From assembly GCA_021783855.1 (NCBI GenBank), contig JAJXTL010000122.1, positions 1 to 8,952 on the forward strand: a DNA stretch of 8,952 nt, written 5' to 3'. A model generated the notes under the pieces. The model did no database searches. It worked only from the letters and a program-made list of their open reading frames with translations, and was not told where the DNA came from. Shown here piece by piece: positions 1-6,644 of this stretch. This stretch comes from Pseudomonadota bacterium. GTDB lineage: Bacteria > Pseudomonadota > Gammaproteobacteria > Burkholderiales > Gallionellaceae. A program made the position numbers and the translations under genes. Position 1 is the first letter of the stretch; each line of letters begins with the position of its first letter.

Positions 1-124
1 ATAACTACTTGATTTATAATATTATTATATGCGTTCGGAATGGCAAACGAGAATAAATCAGCGGTTCCCTAAAAAGCCAAAAAACCCGTTTATCGCAGGC
101 AGTGTCGTTGTGGCTGATTAACGG

Positions 125-1501
125 TCAGCAGCGTATTTGCACCATCTGTTCAAGTGCACTGACTACTTCGGCAATGACGGATGTCCAGTTTTCCATGCCA
201 GATTGGCGAAACAATTGCATGACTCCCGGATACCAGGGCGTATCGCAGCGATCTGTCAGCCAGCGCCAATCCGTTTTATATTCGGGCAACAATAGCCAGC
301 AAGGTTTGCCGAGTGCGCCGGTCAAATGCGCCACCGCCGTATCGACACTAATCACCAGATCAAGACAGGAGATGGCCGCGGCGGTATCGGCAAAGTCCGT
401 CAGTTGAGAACCGAGTCTGATGAGAGGCAGGTTATCGGGCGGCATCTCGTTCTCGCCTGCGCCCTTTTGCAGGCTGATAAAAGTCACACCGGAGACAGAC
501 CAGAGCGGTGCCAGTACGGCAAGCGAGGGCAGAGAGCGATCTGCGTCGTTTTCAAACTGAGGATTTCCCTGCCATACCAGGCCGACACGCAGTCCCTCCC
601 TGGGAATGAGCTGCCCCCACTTTTCGATACGTGCGGCGGGCGCTTGCAAATAGGGGATGACTGCCGGTATGGACTCGATGCGCGTCCTGCAATGGTGTGG
701 AATACTCAGCAAGGGCGTCCAGAAATCCCATCCAGTTGAGGGAAGAGGCTCGTCGAAGGAAATAATGGTGTCTGCGTCCGCCAGCGTTGCGAGCAAAGCC
801 TTCAAAGACGGATGGCAAAGCAGGGTGATGGACGCTGCACCCTGTTGCTTTAAAACACCCGCGTATCGGCAGAACTGAATGACATCGCCGTAACCGGCTT
901 CATGGCATATCAGGATGGACTTGCCGGTAAGCGCTTCACCCTGCCAGCGGGGCGTGGACAATTGATCGGCAAGCGGTGCATACCAGTTGCGCGCTTCAAG
1001 ACACTGCCAGCCTTCCTCGAATCTGCCCTGGCGCAGCAGCAGATAGGCGAGGTTGAAGCGGGCCGGCGTGTAGCCGTCGTCCAGAAGCAGGGCGGTGCGC
1101 TGACACCGTTCGGCTTCCAGTTCACGTTTCATGCAGGCACAGAGTACGCCGAGATTCGACCAGGCTTCGGGTGCGTGAGGTTTGAGTGCGATGGCTTGCC
1201 GGTAGGTCGCCTCGGCCTCGATGAAGCGCTTCTGGCGGGCAAGCAGCACACCAAGGTTAAGATGAGTTTGCGGATACGCCGGATTTAACGCGATGGAGCG
1301 ACGATAGCTGGCTTCGGCGCGTGCATCCTCGCCGCGCTTATCCAGCAGCAGCCCGAGGTTGGCATGGCTTTCCGCAAAATCCGGGTCGATCCGAATGGCT
1401 TTTTCAAAGCACGCCTCTGCGCCGACAGCATCGTCCGCTTCCATGCGGCGCATTCCCTGAAAAAAAAGCGCTTGTGCTTCTGTGCGATCCGAACTAGTCA
1501 T
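125..1501 (-). CDS. TPR protein with C-terminal glycosyltransferase (GT9-like) domain
   Basis: A 458-residue protein. The N-terminal third is tandem tetratricopeptide repeats (about residues 9-42, 43-76, 77-110, 111-144 and a partial fifth to ~170), with the usual alternation of small and aromatic residues and a terminal proline, as in AIRIDP, ALNP and ALKP. A glycosyltransferase-like domain follows: GYGDVIQF (203-210), VGLVWQGNP (306-314), ND..RS (318-323), DTAVAHLTGALGKP (387-400) and the DWRW..R.DTPWYP block (411-425). These motifs are typical of TPR proteins ending in an ADP-heptosyltransferase/GT9-like fold. Donor and acceptor cannot be read from the sequence; surface glycan or protein glycosylation is inference. 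No signal peptide or membrane segment is visible, so it is probably cytoplasmic. ATG at 1501 is the first codon before the TPRs, but no clear Shine-Dalgarno precedes it; a TAAAAT hexamer lies 7 nt upstream. It is separate from the large minus-strand operon. Confidence 0.85.
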   Translation of the reverse strand: MTSSDRTEAQALFFQGMRRMEADDAVGAEACFEKAIRIDPDFAESHANLGLLLDKRGEDARAEASYRRSIALNPAYPQTHLNLGVLLARQKRFIEAEATYRQAIALKPHAPEAWSNLGVLCACMKRELEAERCQRTALLLDDGYTPARFNLAYLLLRQGRFEEGWQCLEARNWYAPLADQLSTPRWQGEALTGKSILICHEAGYGDVIQFCRYAGVLKQQGAASITLLCHPSLKALLATLADADTIISFDEPLPSTGWDFWTPLLSIPHHCRTRIESIPAVIPYLQAPAARIEKWGQLIPREGLRVGLVWQGNPQFENDADRSLPSLAVLAPLWSVSGVTFISLQKGAGENEMPPDNLPLIRLGSQLTDFADTAAAISCLDLVISVDTAVAHLTGALGKPCWLLLPEYKTDWRWLTDRCDTPWYPGVMQLFRQSGMENWTSVIAEVVSALEQMVQIRC

Positions 1502-1958
1502 TTGCGTATTTTAGCAGTCTGTCGACAAATTGCCTGAACGTGTATTTGTACCAGACAAAATTATCTGTCTTGAATCAGGCTTTGAATTTTTTGTGTGACA
1601 AGCGGCATCGGATTATTCGTGCCTGAATTCGCCGCTTGTTCGTGACTTTTTTCGGCGGCGCACAGGGGATGATGGCGGTACGCATAGATGCCTTCACCCT
1701 TCAAATTTTTTACCCCATTTTTTAAAGCGGTGATACAGTTCTCACCGCTTGTATATCCGTTCCGTGCACTACGTTGCGCAGGCGTGTTTCAAGATTGCAA
1801 TATTTAAATTTGAGGTGCACTAAAAACATGCAATCAGTTGATATTTAACAAATTTATAACCTTAAGAACTTCTTAGCCACCTGTCCAGCTAAAAATTTTA
1901 ATTGTTTATTGGCGACTGCTTTTCGTTGGACATAAAATGGCGAGACGCGCTAAAATAA
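1502..1958. other. Gene-free intergenic region with inverted repeats
   Basis: No credible coding sequence is seen on either strand. The stretch is AT-rich and holds two perfect 9-bp inverted repeats: ACAAGCGGC (1598-1606) with GCCGCTTGT (1631-1639), and AAGCGGTGA (1725-1733) with TCACCGCTT (1742-1750, 8-nt loop). The right arm of the first could instead pair with GCGGCG at 1655-1660. Two TGCACTA motifs begin at 1765 and 1816; the second lies in a 17-nt weak dyad of roughly NtrC-site shape, but no sigma-54 promoter goes with it. A T-run (1646-1651) begins seven bases after the first repeat on the plus strand, which is too far for a standard terminator. The function is unknown. Confidence 0.5.
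1909..1956 (+). promoter_or_regulatory. Candidate promoter(s) of the toxin-antitoxin module
   Basis: Two overlapping sigma-70-like arrangements precede the antitoxin: TTGGCG (1909-1914) with TAAAAT (1933-1938, 18-bp spacer), and TTGGAC (1926-1931) with TAAAAT (1951-1956, 19-bp spacer). Either would start transcription a short way upstream of the TTG at 1971. Spacing is slightly long in both, so this is only a plausible assignment. Confidence 0.35.
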
Positions 1959-1970
1959 TCAAACGTTCGA

Positions 1971-2156
1971 TTGATTGAAGATCAGATTCAGCATCTCGAC
2001 AACCAGTCGTTCGCCGCACTTCGCAGCTGGTTTATTGAACATGAGCATGCTCGTTGGGATCGACAGATTGCTGCCGACACAGAAGTCGGCAAGCTCGATG
2101 TTATGATTGACGAAGCACTTGCCGAACATTGTGCCGGAAAAACAAGACCTCTGTGA
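1971..2156 (+). CDS. Putative antitoxin of a RelE/ParE-type module
   Basis: A 61-residue acidic protein. It resembles the small antitoxin-like proteins found directly upstream of RelE/ParE-family toxins, with a central W(F/L)xE-type stretch, WDRQIAAD (residues 29-36), a GKLD turn and a tail ending in AGKTRPL. In that family the protein is thought to neutralise the neighbouring toxin, probably through its C-terminal part; no DNA-binding fold is obvious here. The start is uncertain. TTG at 1971 is the only start codon in this frame after the stop at 1956-1958, and it lacks a ribosome binding site. An ATG at 1937 opens another frame (13 codons) that would join this one if a 4-bp ATTG duplication at 1970-1977 were single. 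The stop overlaps the toxin's GTG (GTGA at 2153-2156), which supports coupled translation of the pair. Confidence 0.65.
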   Translation: MIEDQIQHLDNQSFAALRSWFIEHEHARWDRQIAADTEVGKLDVMIDEALAEHCAGKTRPL

Positions 2157-2407
2157 AGCATTCGACTGCCAGCCGATTCTGGAAATGCTATGACGCACTT
2201 CCCGAGGATGTCCCCACTCTCGCAGACAAGAATTACAAACTGCTCAAGAGCGATCCACGACACCCCTCACTACATTTCAAAAAAGATGGCAAGGTGTGGT
2301 CTGCCCGAGTCGGCATTCATCACCGCGCTATCGCAGTTGAAGTTGAAGGTGGGTTTCTATGGGTATGGGTTGGGTTGCACTCTGAGTATGACAAACTCAT
2401 TGCCTGA
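2153..2407 (+). CDS. Type II toxin, RelE/ParE superfamily
   Basis: An 84-residue basic protein from the GTG at 2153. It has the layout of a known RelE/ParE-superfamily branch: RFWKCYDALP near the N-terminus (residues 8-17), DKNYKLLKSDPRHPSLHFKK (25-44), a WSARVGIHHRAIAV beta-strand segment (49-62), and a terminal WVGLHSEYDKL (72-82). Members of the superfamily are ribosome-dependent mRNA endonucleases or gyrase inhibitors; which applies here cannot be told from sequence. I chose GTG 2153 over the TTG at 2129 because it overlaps the antitoxin stop (GTGA) and matches the usual family start just before the RFW segment. Length is normal and the frame is intact, so the toxin may be functional. It ends 6 nt before the frame of a dinD remnant, suggesting insertion next to or into that gene. 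Confidence 0.8.
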   Translation: MKHSTASRFWKCYDALPEDVPTLADKNYKLLKSDPRHPSLHFKKDGKVWSARVGIHHRAIAVEVEGGFLWVWVGLHSEYDKLIA

Positions 2408-2413
2408 CCCGGC

Positions 2414-2733
2414 GTGAATCACGACCATCAGGAATGGGCCGAGGTGGATGTGAAGGCACATAAGGCGATGAAGGGTTTGCAGGCGCAAAACCTGCGCGAT
2501 CACATGAGCGAGGCTGAATTGATTTTTACAGCGCTGGCAGAATTAGCTACTCGCCAAATCGCCGAAAGTGTCGAGGCCACGGGACTTGGCGAGAACAAGG
2601 CGGCAGCGAAAACCGGCGGCGGCATCGCCAAAAAGCACGACTGGAACTGGAAGAGAAAACAGGCCAAAAAGTGGTAAGTGGAGATAACTATTTGCCGACC
2701 GGCAGGCAAAAAATAGTGCAGAAAAAAAAGTAA
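2414..2733 (+). pseudogene. dinD: C-terminal remnant of DNA-damage-inducible protein D (dinD), frameshifted
   Basis: The frame opened by GTG 2414 reads AEVDVKAHKAMKGLQAQNLR, then DHMSEAELIFTALAEL, then a GGGIAKK segment, which I recognise as the end of DinD-type proteins. It lacks the BRO-like N-terminal part, so only about the last third of the gene remains. At the A-run 2630-2634 the frame goes wrong (KKHDWNW, stop at 2675-2677). Shifting frame by one there gives ARLELEEKTGQKVVSGDNYL and on to a stop at 2731-2733, the expected DinD C-terminus. One A missing from a six-A run explains this. DinD is an SOS-induced protein reported to act against RecA filaments. This copy cannot encode it. The toxin's stop at 2405-2407 is in the same frame, so the toxin-antitoxin module now occupies the place of the lost 5' part. 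Confidence 0.75.
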
Positions 2734-2768
2734 AGCGAATATTTGGTAGCTTTCATTCCATGCACTAT
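2708..2768 (-). terminator. Possible intrinsic terminator of the rlmI operon
   Basis: On the minus strand, just after the rlmI-like stop, an 8-bp perfect inverted repeat (arms 2768-2761 and 2720-2713, ATAGTGCA/TGCACTAT) runs straight into six U residues (2713-2708). The loop is long (40 nt) but contains a second 5-bp stem, GCTTT/AAAGC complement at 2749-2753 and 2732-2736. The placement is right and the T-run is good, but the stem is AT-rich and the loop unusual. The 3' end of the dinD remnant overlaps it on the other strand. Confidence 0.4.
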
Positions 2769-2772
2769 AAAT

Positions 2773-4239
2773 TTAATCCGCCACCCTCAGCACCAGGCCC
2801 TTCAGATAGGCGCCTTCGGGGAAGCTGAGCAGCACCGGATGGTCGGCGCTGGCATGCAGGTAATGGATGATCTGCGCATCGACGCCCGCATCGAGCGCGG
2901 CACCGGCGATGATCTTCTGGAACAGCTCTTCGCTGATGCCGCCAGAGCAGGAGTAGGTGAACAGCAGGCCGCCCGGCCGCAGCAGCTTGAATCCCAGCAG
3001 GTTGATGTCCTTGTAACCGCGCGCTGCCTTCTCGGCGAAGGCGGCAGTCGGGGCGAACTTGGGCGGATCGAGGATGATGAGGTCGAAGCTGCGGCCCTGG
3101 TCGCGCAGTTTGCGCAGGGCCACAAATACATCCGCCTCCTGCCATTCGGCGCGCGACTCATCCAGACCGTTGCGGGTCAGGTTTTGTGCCGCGATGTGTA
3201 GCGCATCAGCCGACGCGTCCATCGACAGCACCGATTTTGCACCGCCGCGCAACGCATACAGCGAAAAGCCGCCCGTATAGCAGAAGCAGTTGAGTACGTC
3301 GCGTCCGGCACAAAGCGTTTCGGTCAACGCACGATTGTCGCGCTGGTCGAGATAGAAGCCGGTCTTTTGACCTTCCGCCACGTCAACCTTGAAGCGCAGT
3401 CCGTGCTCGATGACTTCGATATTTTCAGGCAGTGCGCCGCGCAGCACGCCGCAGCGCAGCTCCAGCCCTTCCAGCGTGCGCGAGTCGGAGTCGGAGCGCT
3501 CATAGATGCACGAGGGATTGCACAGCTCCAGCAGGATGTCGGCGATCGTTTCGCGCCAACGCTCGGCACCCGCGCTGCCGATCTGCATCACCAGAACTTC
3601 GCCATATTGGTCGACTATCAATCCCGGCAGTCCGTCCGATTCGGCATGGATCAGGCGCATGCCGGTATTATTCGAGTTAAACAATGAAAGATCCGTTCGG
3701 GCTGAGCCTGTCGAAGCCTGCACCCAATCAACGGTAGGTGGATTTTCATGTCCTTCGACAGGCTCAGAACGTACGGGGGGAGTAAATTTATTGTGTCGGA
3801 TTGAGACGTTTAGTGTGCCGCGAGCAGCGATTGCACTTGCAATTTTGCGACGAAAAAAGTCTGCGTCGATGGTTTCATCTTCGCGCCATGACCAGACGCG
3901 AGCGGTGATTTGCGAGGCGGAATTGTAGGCGGCCCAGGCGAGAAACTTTCCGTCCGAGCCGCACACCGGCAGGGTGTCGCCGCTGGCAGGTGCGCCATCG
4001 ATGCGTTCGACCGCGCCGGAAAATACCCAGGGATGACGGCGCAGCAACGATTTCTCACGGCCCGCATTGAGCAGAATGGCCGGTTGCGCGGCAGTATTTC
4101 CAGTCAGCGGCGCGCTGCGCGGCTGACTGGCCGGTACATCGGACGGACGCGCTTCGCGGCGTTTGCGAAAATCGCGATGACCCTGCGAAGCACGGTGCGG
4201 CGTGGAAGGCGCACGTTCTGATTTGGTTTTTTCTGTCAT
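2773..4239 (-). CDS. rlmI: 23S rRNA m5C methyltransferase, RlmI-like (class I SAM-dependent)
   Basis: A 488-residue protein. Residues 1-52 are a basic low-complexity extension. A PUA-like domain follows (about 53-117, AILLNAGREKSLLRRHPWVF). Next come HAESDGLPGLIVDQYG (198-213), the EGQKTGFYLDQRDNR segment (289-303) and a Rossmann methyltransferase: motif I DVLNCFCYTGGFS (314-326), acidic D341, motif IV DPPKF (391-395) and motif VI TYSCSGG with the expected catalytic Cys431. RlmI methylates C1962 of 23S rRNA using SAM; that substrate is inferred from the family. E. coli RlmI is about 396 residues; the excess is the N-terminal tail plus about 35 residues around 150-190, made by an in-frame palindromic repeat (3693-3776). 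The ATG at 4239 overlaps the xerC stop (ATGA), which favours it over starts further upstream in the open frame. It is the last gene of the operon. Confidence 0.85.
   Translation of the reverse strand: MTEKTKSERAPSTPHRASQGHRDFRKRREARPSDVPASQPRSAPLTGNTAAQPAILLNAGREKSLLRRHPWVFSGAVERIDGAPASGDTLPVCGSDGKFLAWAAYNSASQITARVWSWREDETIDADFFRRKIASAIAARGTLNVSIRHNKFTPPVRSEPVEGHENPPTVDWVQASTGSARTDLSLFNSNNTGMRLIHAESDGLPGLIVDQYGEVLVMQIGSAGAERWRETIADILLELCNPSCIYERSDSDSRTLEGLELRCGVLRGALPENIEVIEHGLRFKVDVAEGQKTGFYLDQRDNRALTETLCAGRDVLNCFCYTGGFSLYALRGGAKSVLSMDASADALHIAAQNLTRNGLDESRAEWQEADVFVALRKLRDQGRSFDLIILDPPKFAPTAAFAEKAARGYKDINLLGFKLLRPGGLLFTYSCSGGISEELFQKIIAGAALDAGVDAQIIHYLHASADHPVLLSFPEGAYLKGLVLRVAD
3693..3776. 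repeat. Inverted palindromic repeat inserted in frame within rlmI
   Basis: Two 24-nt arms at 3693-3716 and 3753-3776 are inverted copies with 21 of 24 positions matching. The inner 15 bases (CTGAGCCTGTCGAAG and complement) match perfectly, around a 36-nt centre. Arms of this type occur widely as dispersed repeats in betaproteobacterial genomes. Read on the minus strand they give the peptides VRSEPVEG and ASTGSART (about residues 155-183), so the gene stays open through the element. The transcript should fold into a strong hairpin here. Confidence 0.85.
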
Positions 4240-5168
4240 GTTTGTGGTTTTCTTTTGGCGCGCGGATGCGCGGCGTCGTATATTTTGCTTAAATACTGAA
4301 AGTCGAGATGGGTATAAACCTGGGTGGTGGAAATGCTGGCGTGCCCCAGCATTTCCTGCACGGCGCGCAGGTCGCCGGAAGATTGCAGCACATGAGTGGC
4401 GAATGAGTGGCGCAGCACATGCGGATGTACGTTGCTGGTAATGCTTTGTCTGATGCCCCATTGTTTCATGCGCAGTTGCACCACGCGCGGCGAGATGCGA
4501 GCACCGCGCTGACCCACGAACAGCGCGGCTTCGTCTGCATTGGCAAGTTGTGCGCGCACGGCGAGCCAGGCTAGCAATGCGCCAATGGCAAACCCGCCGA
4601 GCGGCACGATGCGCGTTCTGTTGCCCTTGCCGGTTACGCGTACTTCGCCGGTGTTTAACTCCAGTTGCTCCGGGTTGAGGCCGACCAGCTCCGCCAGTCG
4701 CAAGCCTGAGGAATAAAACAGTTCGAACATTGCCTTGTCGCGGAGTTCTTCAGGTGTATCGGCGGGCAGATCAACCATGCGTATCGCCTGATCGGGCGAC
4801 AGCACTTGCGGCAAAGCCTTTGCAGACTTGGGCGCCCGCAAACCGACGCAAGGGTTGTTGTCAAAGCCGTGGTCGCGCAGCAGGTAATTAAAGAAACTGC
4901 GCCATGCAGACAACAGGCGGGAGAGCGAGCGCCCGCCCAGACCGCTGCTGTGCAATTGTGCGATATAACGGCGGATATGGTGGACCTTGAGATCGGCAAG
5001 CGGCGTGTCAACGCTTAGCTCGAACAGATGTTGCAGGTCGCGCGCGTAGCTTGTCGCGGTCAACTCCGAATAGCGCTTCTCATTGCGCAGCCATGCCATG
5101 AAACCGTTGAGGTAGAGATGATTGCTTCCTTCGGCGAGGCTCAGGACAGGCTCTTTTACCCGGCTCAT
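4236..5168 (-). CDS. xerC: Tyrosine recombinase XerC
   Basis: A 310-residue tyrosine recombinase. An N-terminal SAM-like core-binding domain (about 16-105, with FMAWLRNEKRYSELTATSYARDL at its start) is followed by the catalytic domain. All six active-site residues are visible: Arg157 (SGLRLAEL), Lys181 (TGKGNRTR), His250 and Arg253 (HPHVLRHSFATH), His276 (LGHASI) and the nucleophile Tyr285 (VYTHLDF). With XerD it resolves chromosome dimers at dif during cell division. Length is normal apart from about ten extra N-terminal residues, EPVLSLAEGS, encoded by one arm of a dispersed repeat. Position after dapF and DUF484 is the common betaproteobacterial arrangement and favours XerC over XerD. ATG 5168 lies 9 nt after the upstream stop but without a clear Shine-Dalgarno. 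A later ATG at 5099 would cut into the core-binding domain. The stop overlaps the rlmI start. Confidence 0.93.
   Translation of the reverse strand: MSRVKEPVLSLAEGSNHLYLNGFMAWLRNEKRYSELTATSYARDLQHLFELSVDTPLADLKVHHIRRYIAQLHSSGLGGRSLSRLLSAWRSFFNYLLRDHGFDNNPCVGLRAPKSAKALPQVLSPDQAIRMVDLPADTPEELRDKAMFELFYSSGLRLAELVGLNPEQLELNTGEVRVTGKGNRTRIVPLGGFAIGALLAWLAVRAQLANADEAALFVGQRGARISPRVVQLRMKQWGIRQSITSNVHPHVLRHSFATHVLQSSGDLRAVQEMLGHASISTTQVYTHLDFQYLSKIYDAAHPRAKRKPQT
5126..5153. repeat. Single arm of dispersed repeat in the 5' end of xerC
   Basis: The plus-strand sequence here (core TCCTTCGGCGAGGCTCAGG, 5128-5146, within the 28-nt stretch) resembles the right arm inside rlmI (TCCTTCGACAGGCTCAG, 3751-3767), with one single-base indel and a few substitutions. 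On the minus strand it adds the peptide EPVLSLAEGS to XerC just after the start codon. No inverted partner is seen nearby, so this is a half-element. Confidence 0.65.
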
Positions 5169-5177
5169 GACGGCGAA

Positions 5178-5804
5178 TTAGTGATCGAGATACGGGTGCA
5201 GCGCGCTGGCTGCCGCTTCACTGATGCGTTGCAGAAATACCGTGCCCATCTCCGGGTAGAAGCGCTGTTTGTCTTCGGATGCCAGCACCAGCAGACCGAT
5301 GGTCACACTGCCTGCATGCAGCGGCAGATAGGCATAGGAGTGCAGTTGTGTGGCGCTCTCGCCAAACCAGCCGGCTGTGTCGAGAGCGGCCTGATGCAGG
5401 CAAACCGGTTTCGCCTGCTCATCGGTAAACATCAGCACCTCCATGCTGGGCGGTGTGGCTTGCCACAGGCGCAAGGCAACATGCGGCACGGCGAAGATGT
5501 CGCGCAACAGGTGCGGTATCATCTCTTGCAGTGTGGCAAGGTCGCGGCCGACGAACAGCGCCGTGGTAAATTCGTGCACCTTGTGTTGCAAAGCGTCGTT
5601 CCCTTTGGCAAACTCGACCAGTTCGTGCAGCTTTTTTTCCAGCATTTTGTTCTTCTCGCGCAAGTCGAACAGTTGCCGCTCGGAAAGCGAAATCGTGCGT
5701 CCGCCGTGAGGATGAGGCAGATTGATCTGCGCCAGCGTTTCTGCATGTTCCTCAAAGAATTCCGGGGTGTTCAGCAAATAGTGTGCAACGTCTTCAGAGT
5801 TCAT
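5178..5804 (-). CDS. DUF484 family protein (GAF-like)
   Basis: A 208-residue protein of the DUF484 family. It begins with the characteristic NSEDVAHYLLNTPEFFEEH segment and LPHPHGGRTISLSERQ (about residues 29-44). A heptad-rich helix, likely a coiled coil (about 45-75), comes next, then a GAF-like domain to the end. No function is firmly established for the family; its steady position between dapF and xerC is the main clue. There are no membrane segments or signal peptide. Two starts are possible, ATG 5810 and ATG 5804. I chose 5804 because the AAGG at 5815-5812 stands 7 nt before it, whereas it would be only 1 nt from 5810. The 5810 start would add just Met-Ser. It follows dapF by a few bases and precedes xerC by 9 nt, so it is certainly in the same operon. 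Confidence 0.85.
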   Translation of the reverse strand: MNSEDVAHYLLNTPEFFEEHAETLAQINLPHPHGGRTISLSERQLFDLREKNKMLEKKLHELVEFAKGNDALQHKVHEFTTALFVGRDLATLQEMIPHLLRDIFAVPHVALRLWQATPPSMEVLMFTDEQAKPVCLHQAALDTAGWFGESATQLHSYAYLPLHAGSVTIGLLVLASEDKQRFYPEMGTVFLQRISEAAASALHPYLDH

Positions 5805-5811
5805 GCTCATA

Positions 5812-5815
5812 CCTT
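5812..5815 (-). promoter_or_regulatory. Ribosome binding site deciding the DUF484 start
   Basis: AAGG on the minus strand overlaps the dapF stop codon (TAA, 5816-5814). It lies 7 nt before ATG 5804 but only 1 nt before ATG 5810, so 5804 is the better start. Confidence 0.55.
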
Positions 5816-6644
5816 ATAAATTAATCTCGCCTGTGAATACGCTGATCGCAGGCCCTGTCATCAATACCGGCGTGTCATCACCGTCCCAGGCGATAGCCAG
5901 AGTTCCGCCATGTGTGGCGACGTTCACCGGGCTATCCAGCAAGCCGCGCCGGATGCCGGCCACCACAGCCGCACAGGCGCCCGTTCCGCAGGATAGTGTT
6001 TCTCCCGAACCGCGCTCGTATACGCGCAGCCGCACATGCTGTCTGTCCATGACCTGCATGAAGCCGACATTGACTCGTTTGGGAAAGCTTGGATGATGCT
6101 CGATAAGCGGCCCCAATTTTTCCACTGCCGCAGCAGCAACATCGTCAACGACCTGAACTGCATGCGGATTGCCCATGGATAAAATACTGATCATCAGCGT
6201 TTCACCGGCAACGATAAGCGGCTGTATGACTTCAACCGTGCCGCCTGAAAATGGAATTCGCTCCGCCGTAAAAACGGGGGCACCCATATTGACCAGTACG
6301 CGCCCGTCTTCTTCCAGGCGGGGACGAATCAGGCCGTTGTGCGTTTCAACCACGATTTCAGGCTTGGAGGTTAATTTCTGCTCGTGCACGAAACGCACGA
6401 AGCAGCGCGCACCGTTTCCGCATTGCTCCACTTCGCCTCCATCGGCATTGAAGATGCGGTAGCGGAAGTCGGCACTTGAGTCATGCGCTTTTTCGACCAG
6501 CAATATCTGGTCACAGCCCACGCCGAAATGCCGGTCAGCCAGCATCCGCAATTGCTCCGTGCTGAGCGAAATACGCTGGCGTATGCCGTCCAGCACCACG
6601 AAATCGTTGCCTGCGCCGTGCATCTTGGTGAACTTTAACAACAT
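5814..6644 (-). CDS. dapF: Diaminopimelate epimerase
   Basis: A 276-residue enzyme that interconverts LL- and meso-diaminopimelate, the penultimate step to lysine and the supplier of meso-DAP for peptidoglycan; it is cytoplasmic and cofactor-free. The start [16 protein letters not shown] (4-19) is diagnostic. The two catalytic cysteines sit in the expected motifs: Cys75 in EQCGNGARC (73-81) and Cys219 in SCGTGACA (218-225). Other conserved blocks are [16 protein letters not shown] (36-51), MGNPHAV (157-163) and [14 protein letters not shown]. The length is standard and nothing is broken. The ATG at 6644 overlaps the end of tag by 10 nt, and an AAGGAA (6660-6655) about 10 nt upstream serves as ribosome binding site inside tag. 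Co-translation with tag is likely, although the two functions are unrelated. Confidence 0.97.
   Translation of the reverse strand: MLLKFTKMHGAGNDFVVLDGIRQRISLSTEQLRMLADRHFGVGCDQILLVEKAHDSSADFRYRIFNADGGEVEQCGNGARCFVRFVHEQKLTSKPEIVVETHNGLIRPRLEEDGRVLVNMGAPVFTAERIPFSGGTVEVIQPLIVAGETLMISILSMGNPHAVQVVDDVAAAAVEKLGPLIEHHPSFPKRVNVGFMQVMDRQHVRLRVYERGSGETLSCGTGACAAVVAGIRRGLLDSPVNVATHGGTLAIAWDGDDTPVLMTGPAISVFTGEINL

Noticed and set aside
1..60. TATAAT at 15-20 within an AT palindrome as a promoter
   Set aside because: Any -35 would lie outside the window and no gene follows on the plus strand; AT richness alone explains it.
1765..1832. Two TGCACTA motifs resembling NtrC-binding sites
   Set aside because: Only one has the right 17-bp shape, its dyad is weak, and no sigma-54 promoter is nearby.
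2743..3201. Plus-strand open frame of 152 codons
   Set aside because: It is a shadow of the methyltransferase catalytic domain on the opposite strand.
3693..3776. CRISPR repeat pair
   Set aside because: The two units are inverted rather than direct and lie inside a continuous coding frame; there is no array.
4240..4461. Upstream extension of the rlmI frame adding 74 residues
   Set aside because: It lies wholly inside xerC on the same strand in another frame; the ATG at 4239 overlapping the xerC stop is the natural start.
5028..5819. Long plus-strand open frame (263 codons)
   Set aside because: It is antisense to xerC and DUF484, both strongly supported by motifs, and has no domain of its own.
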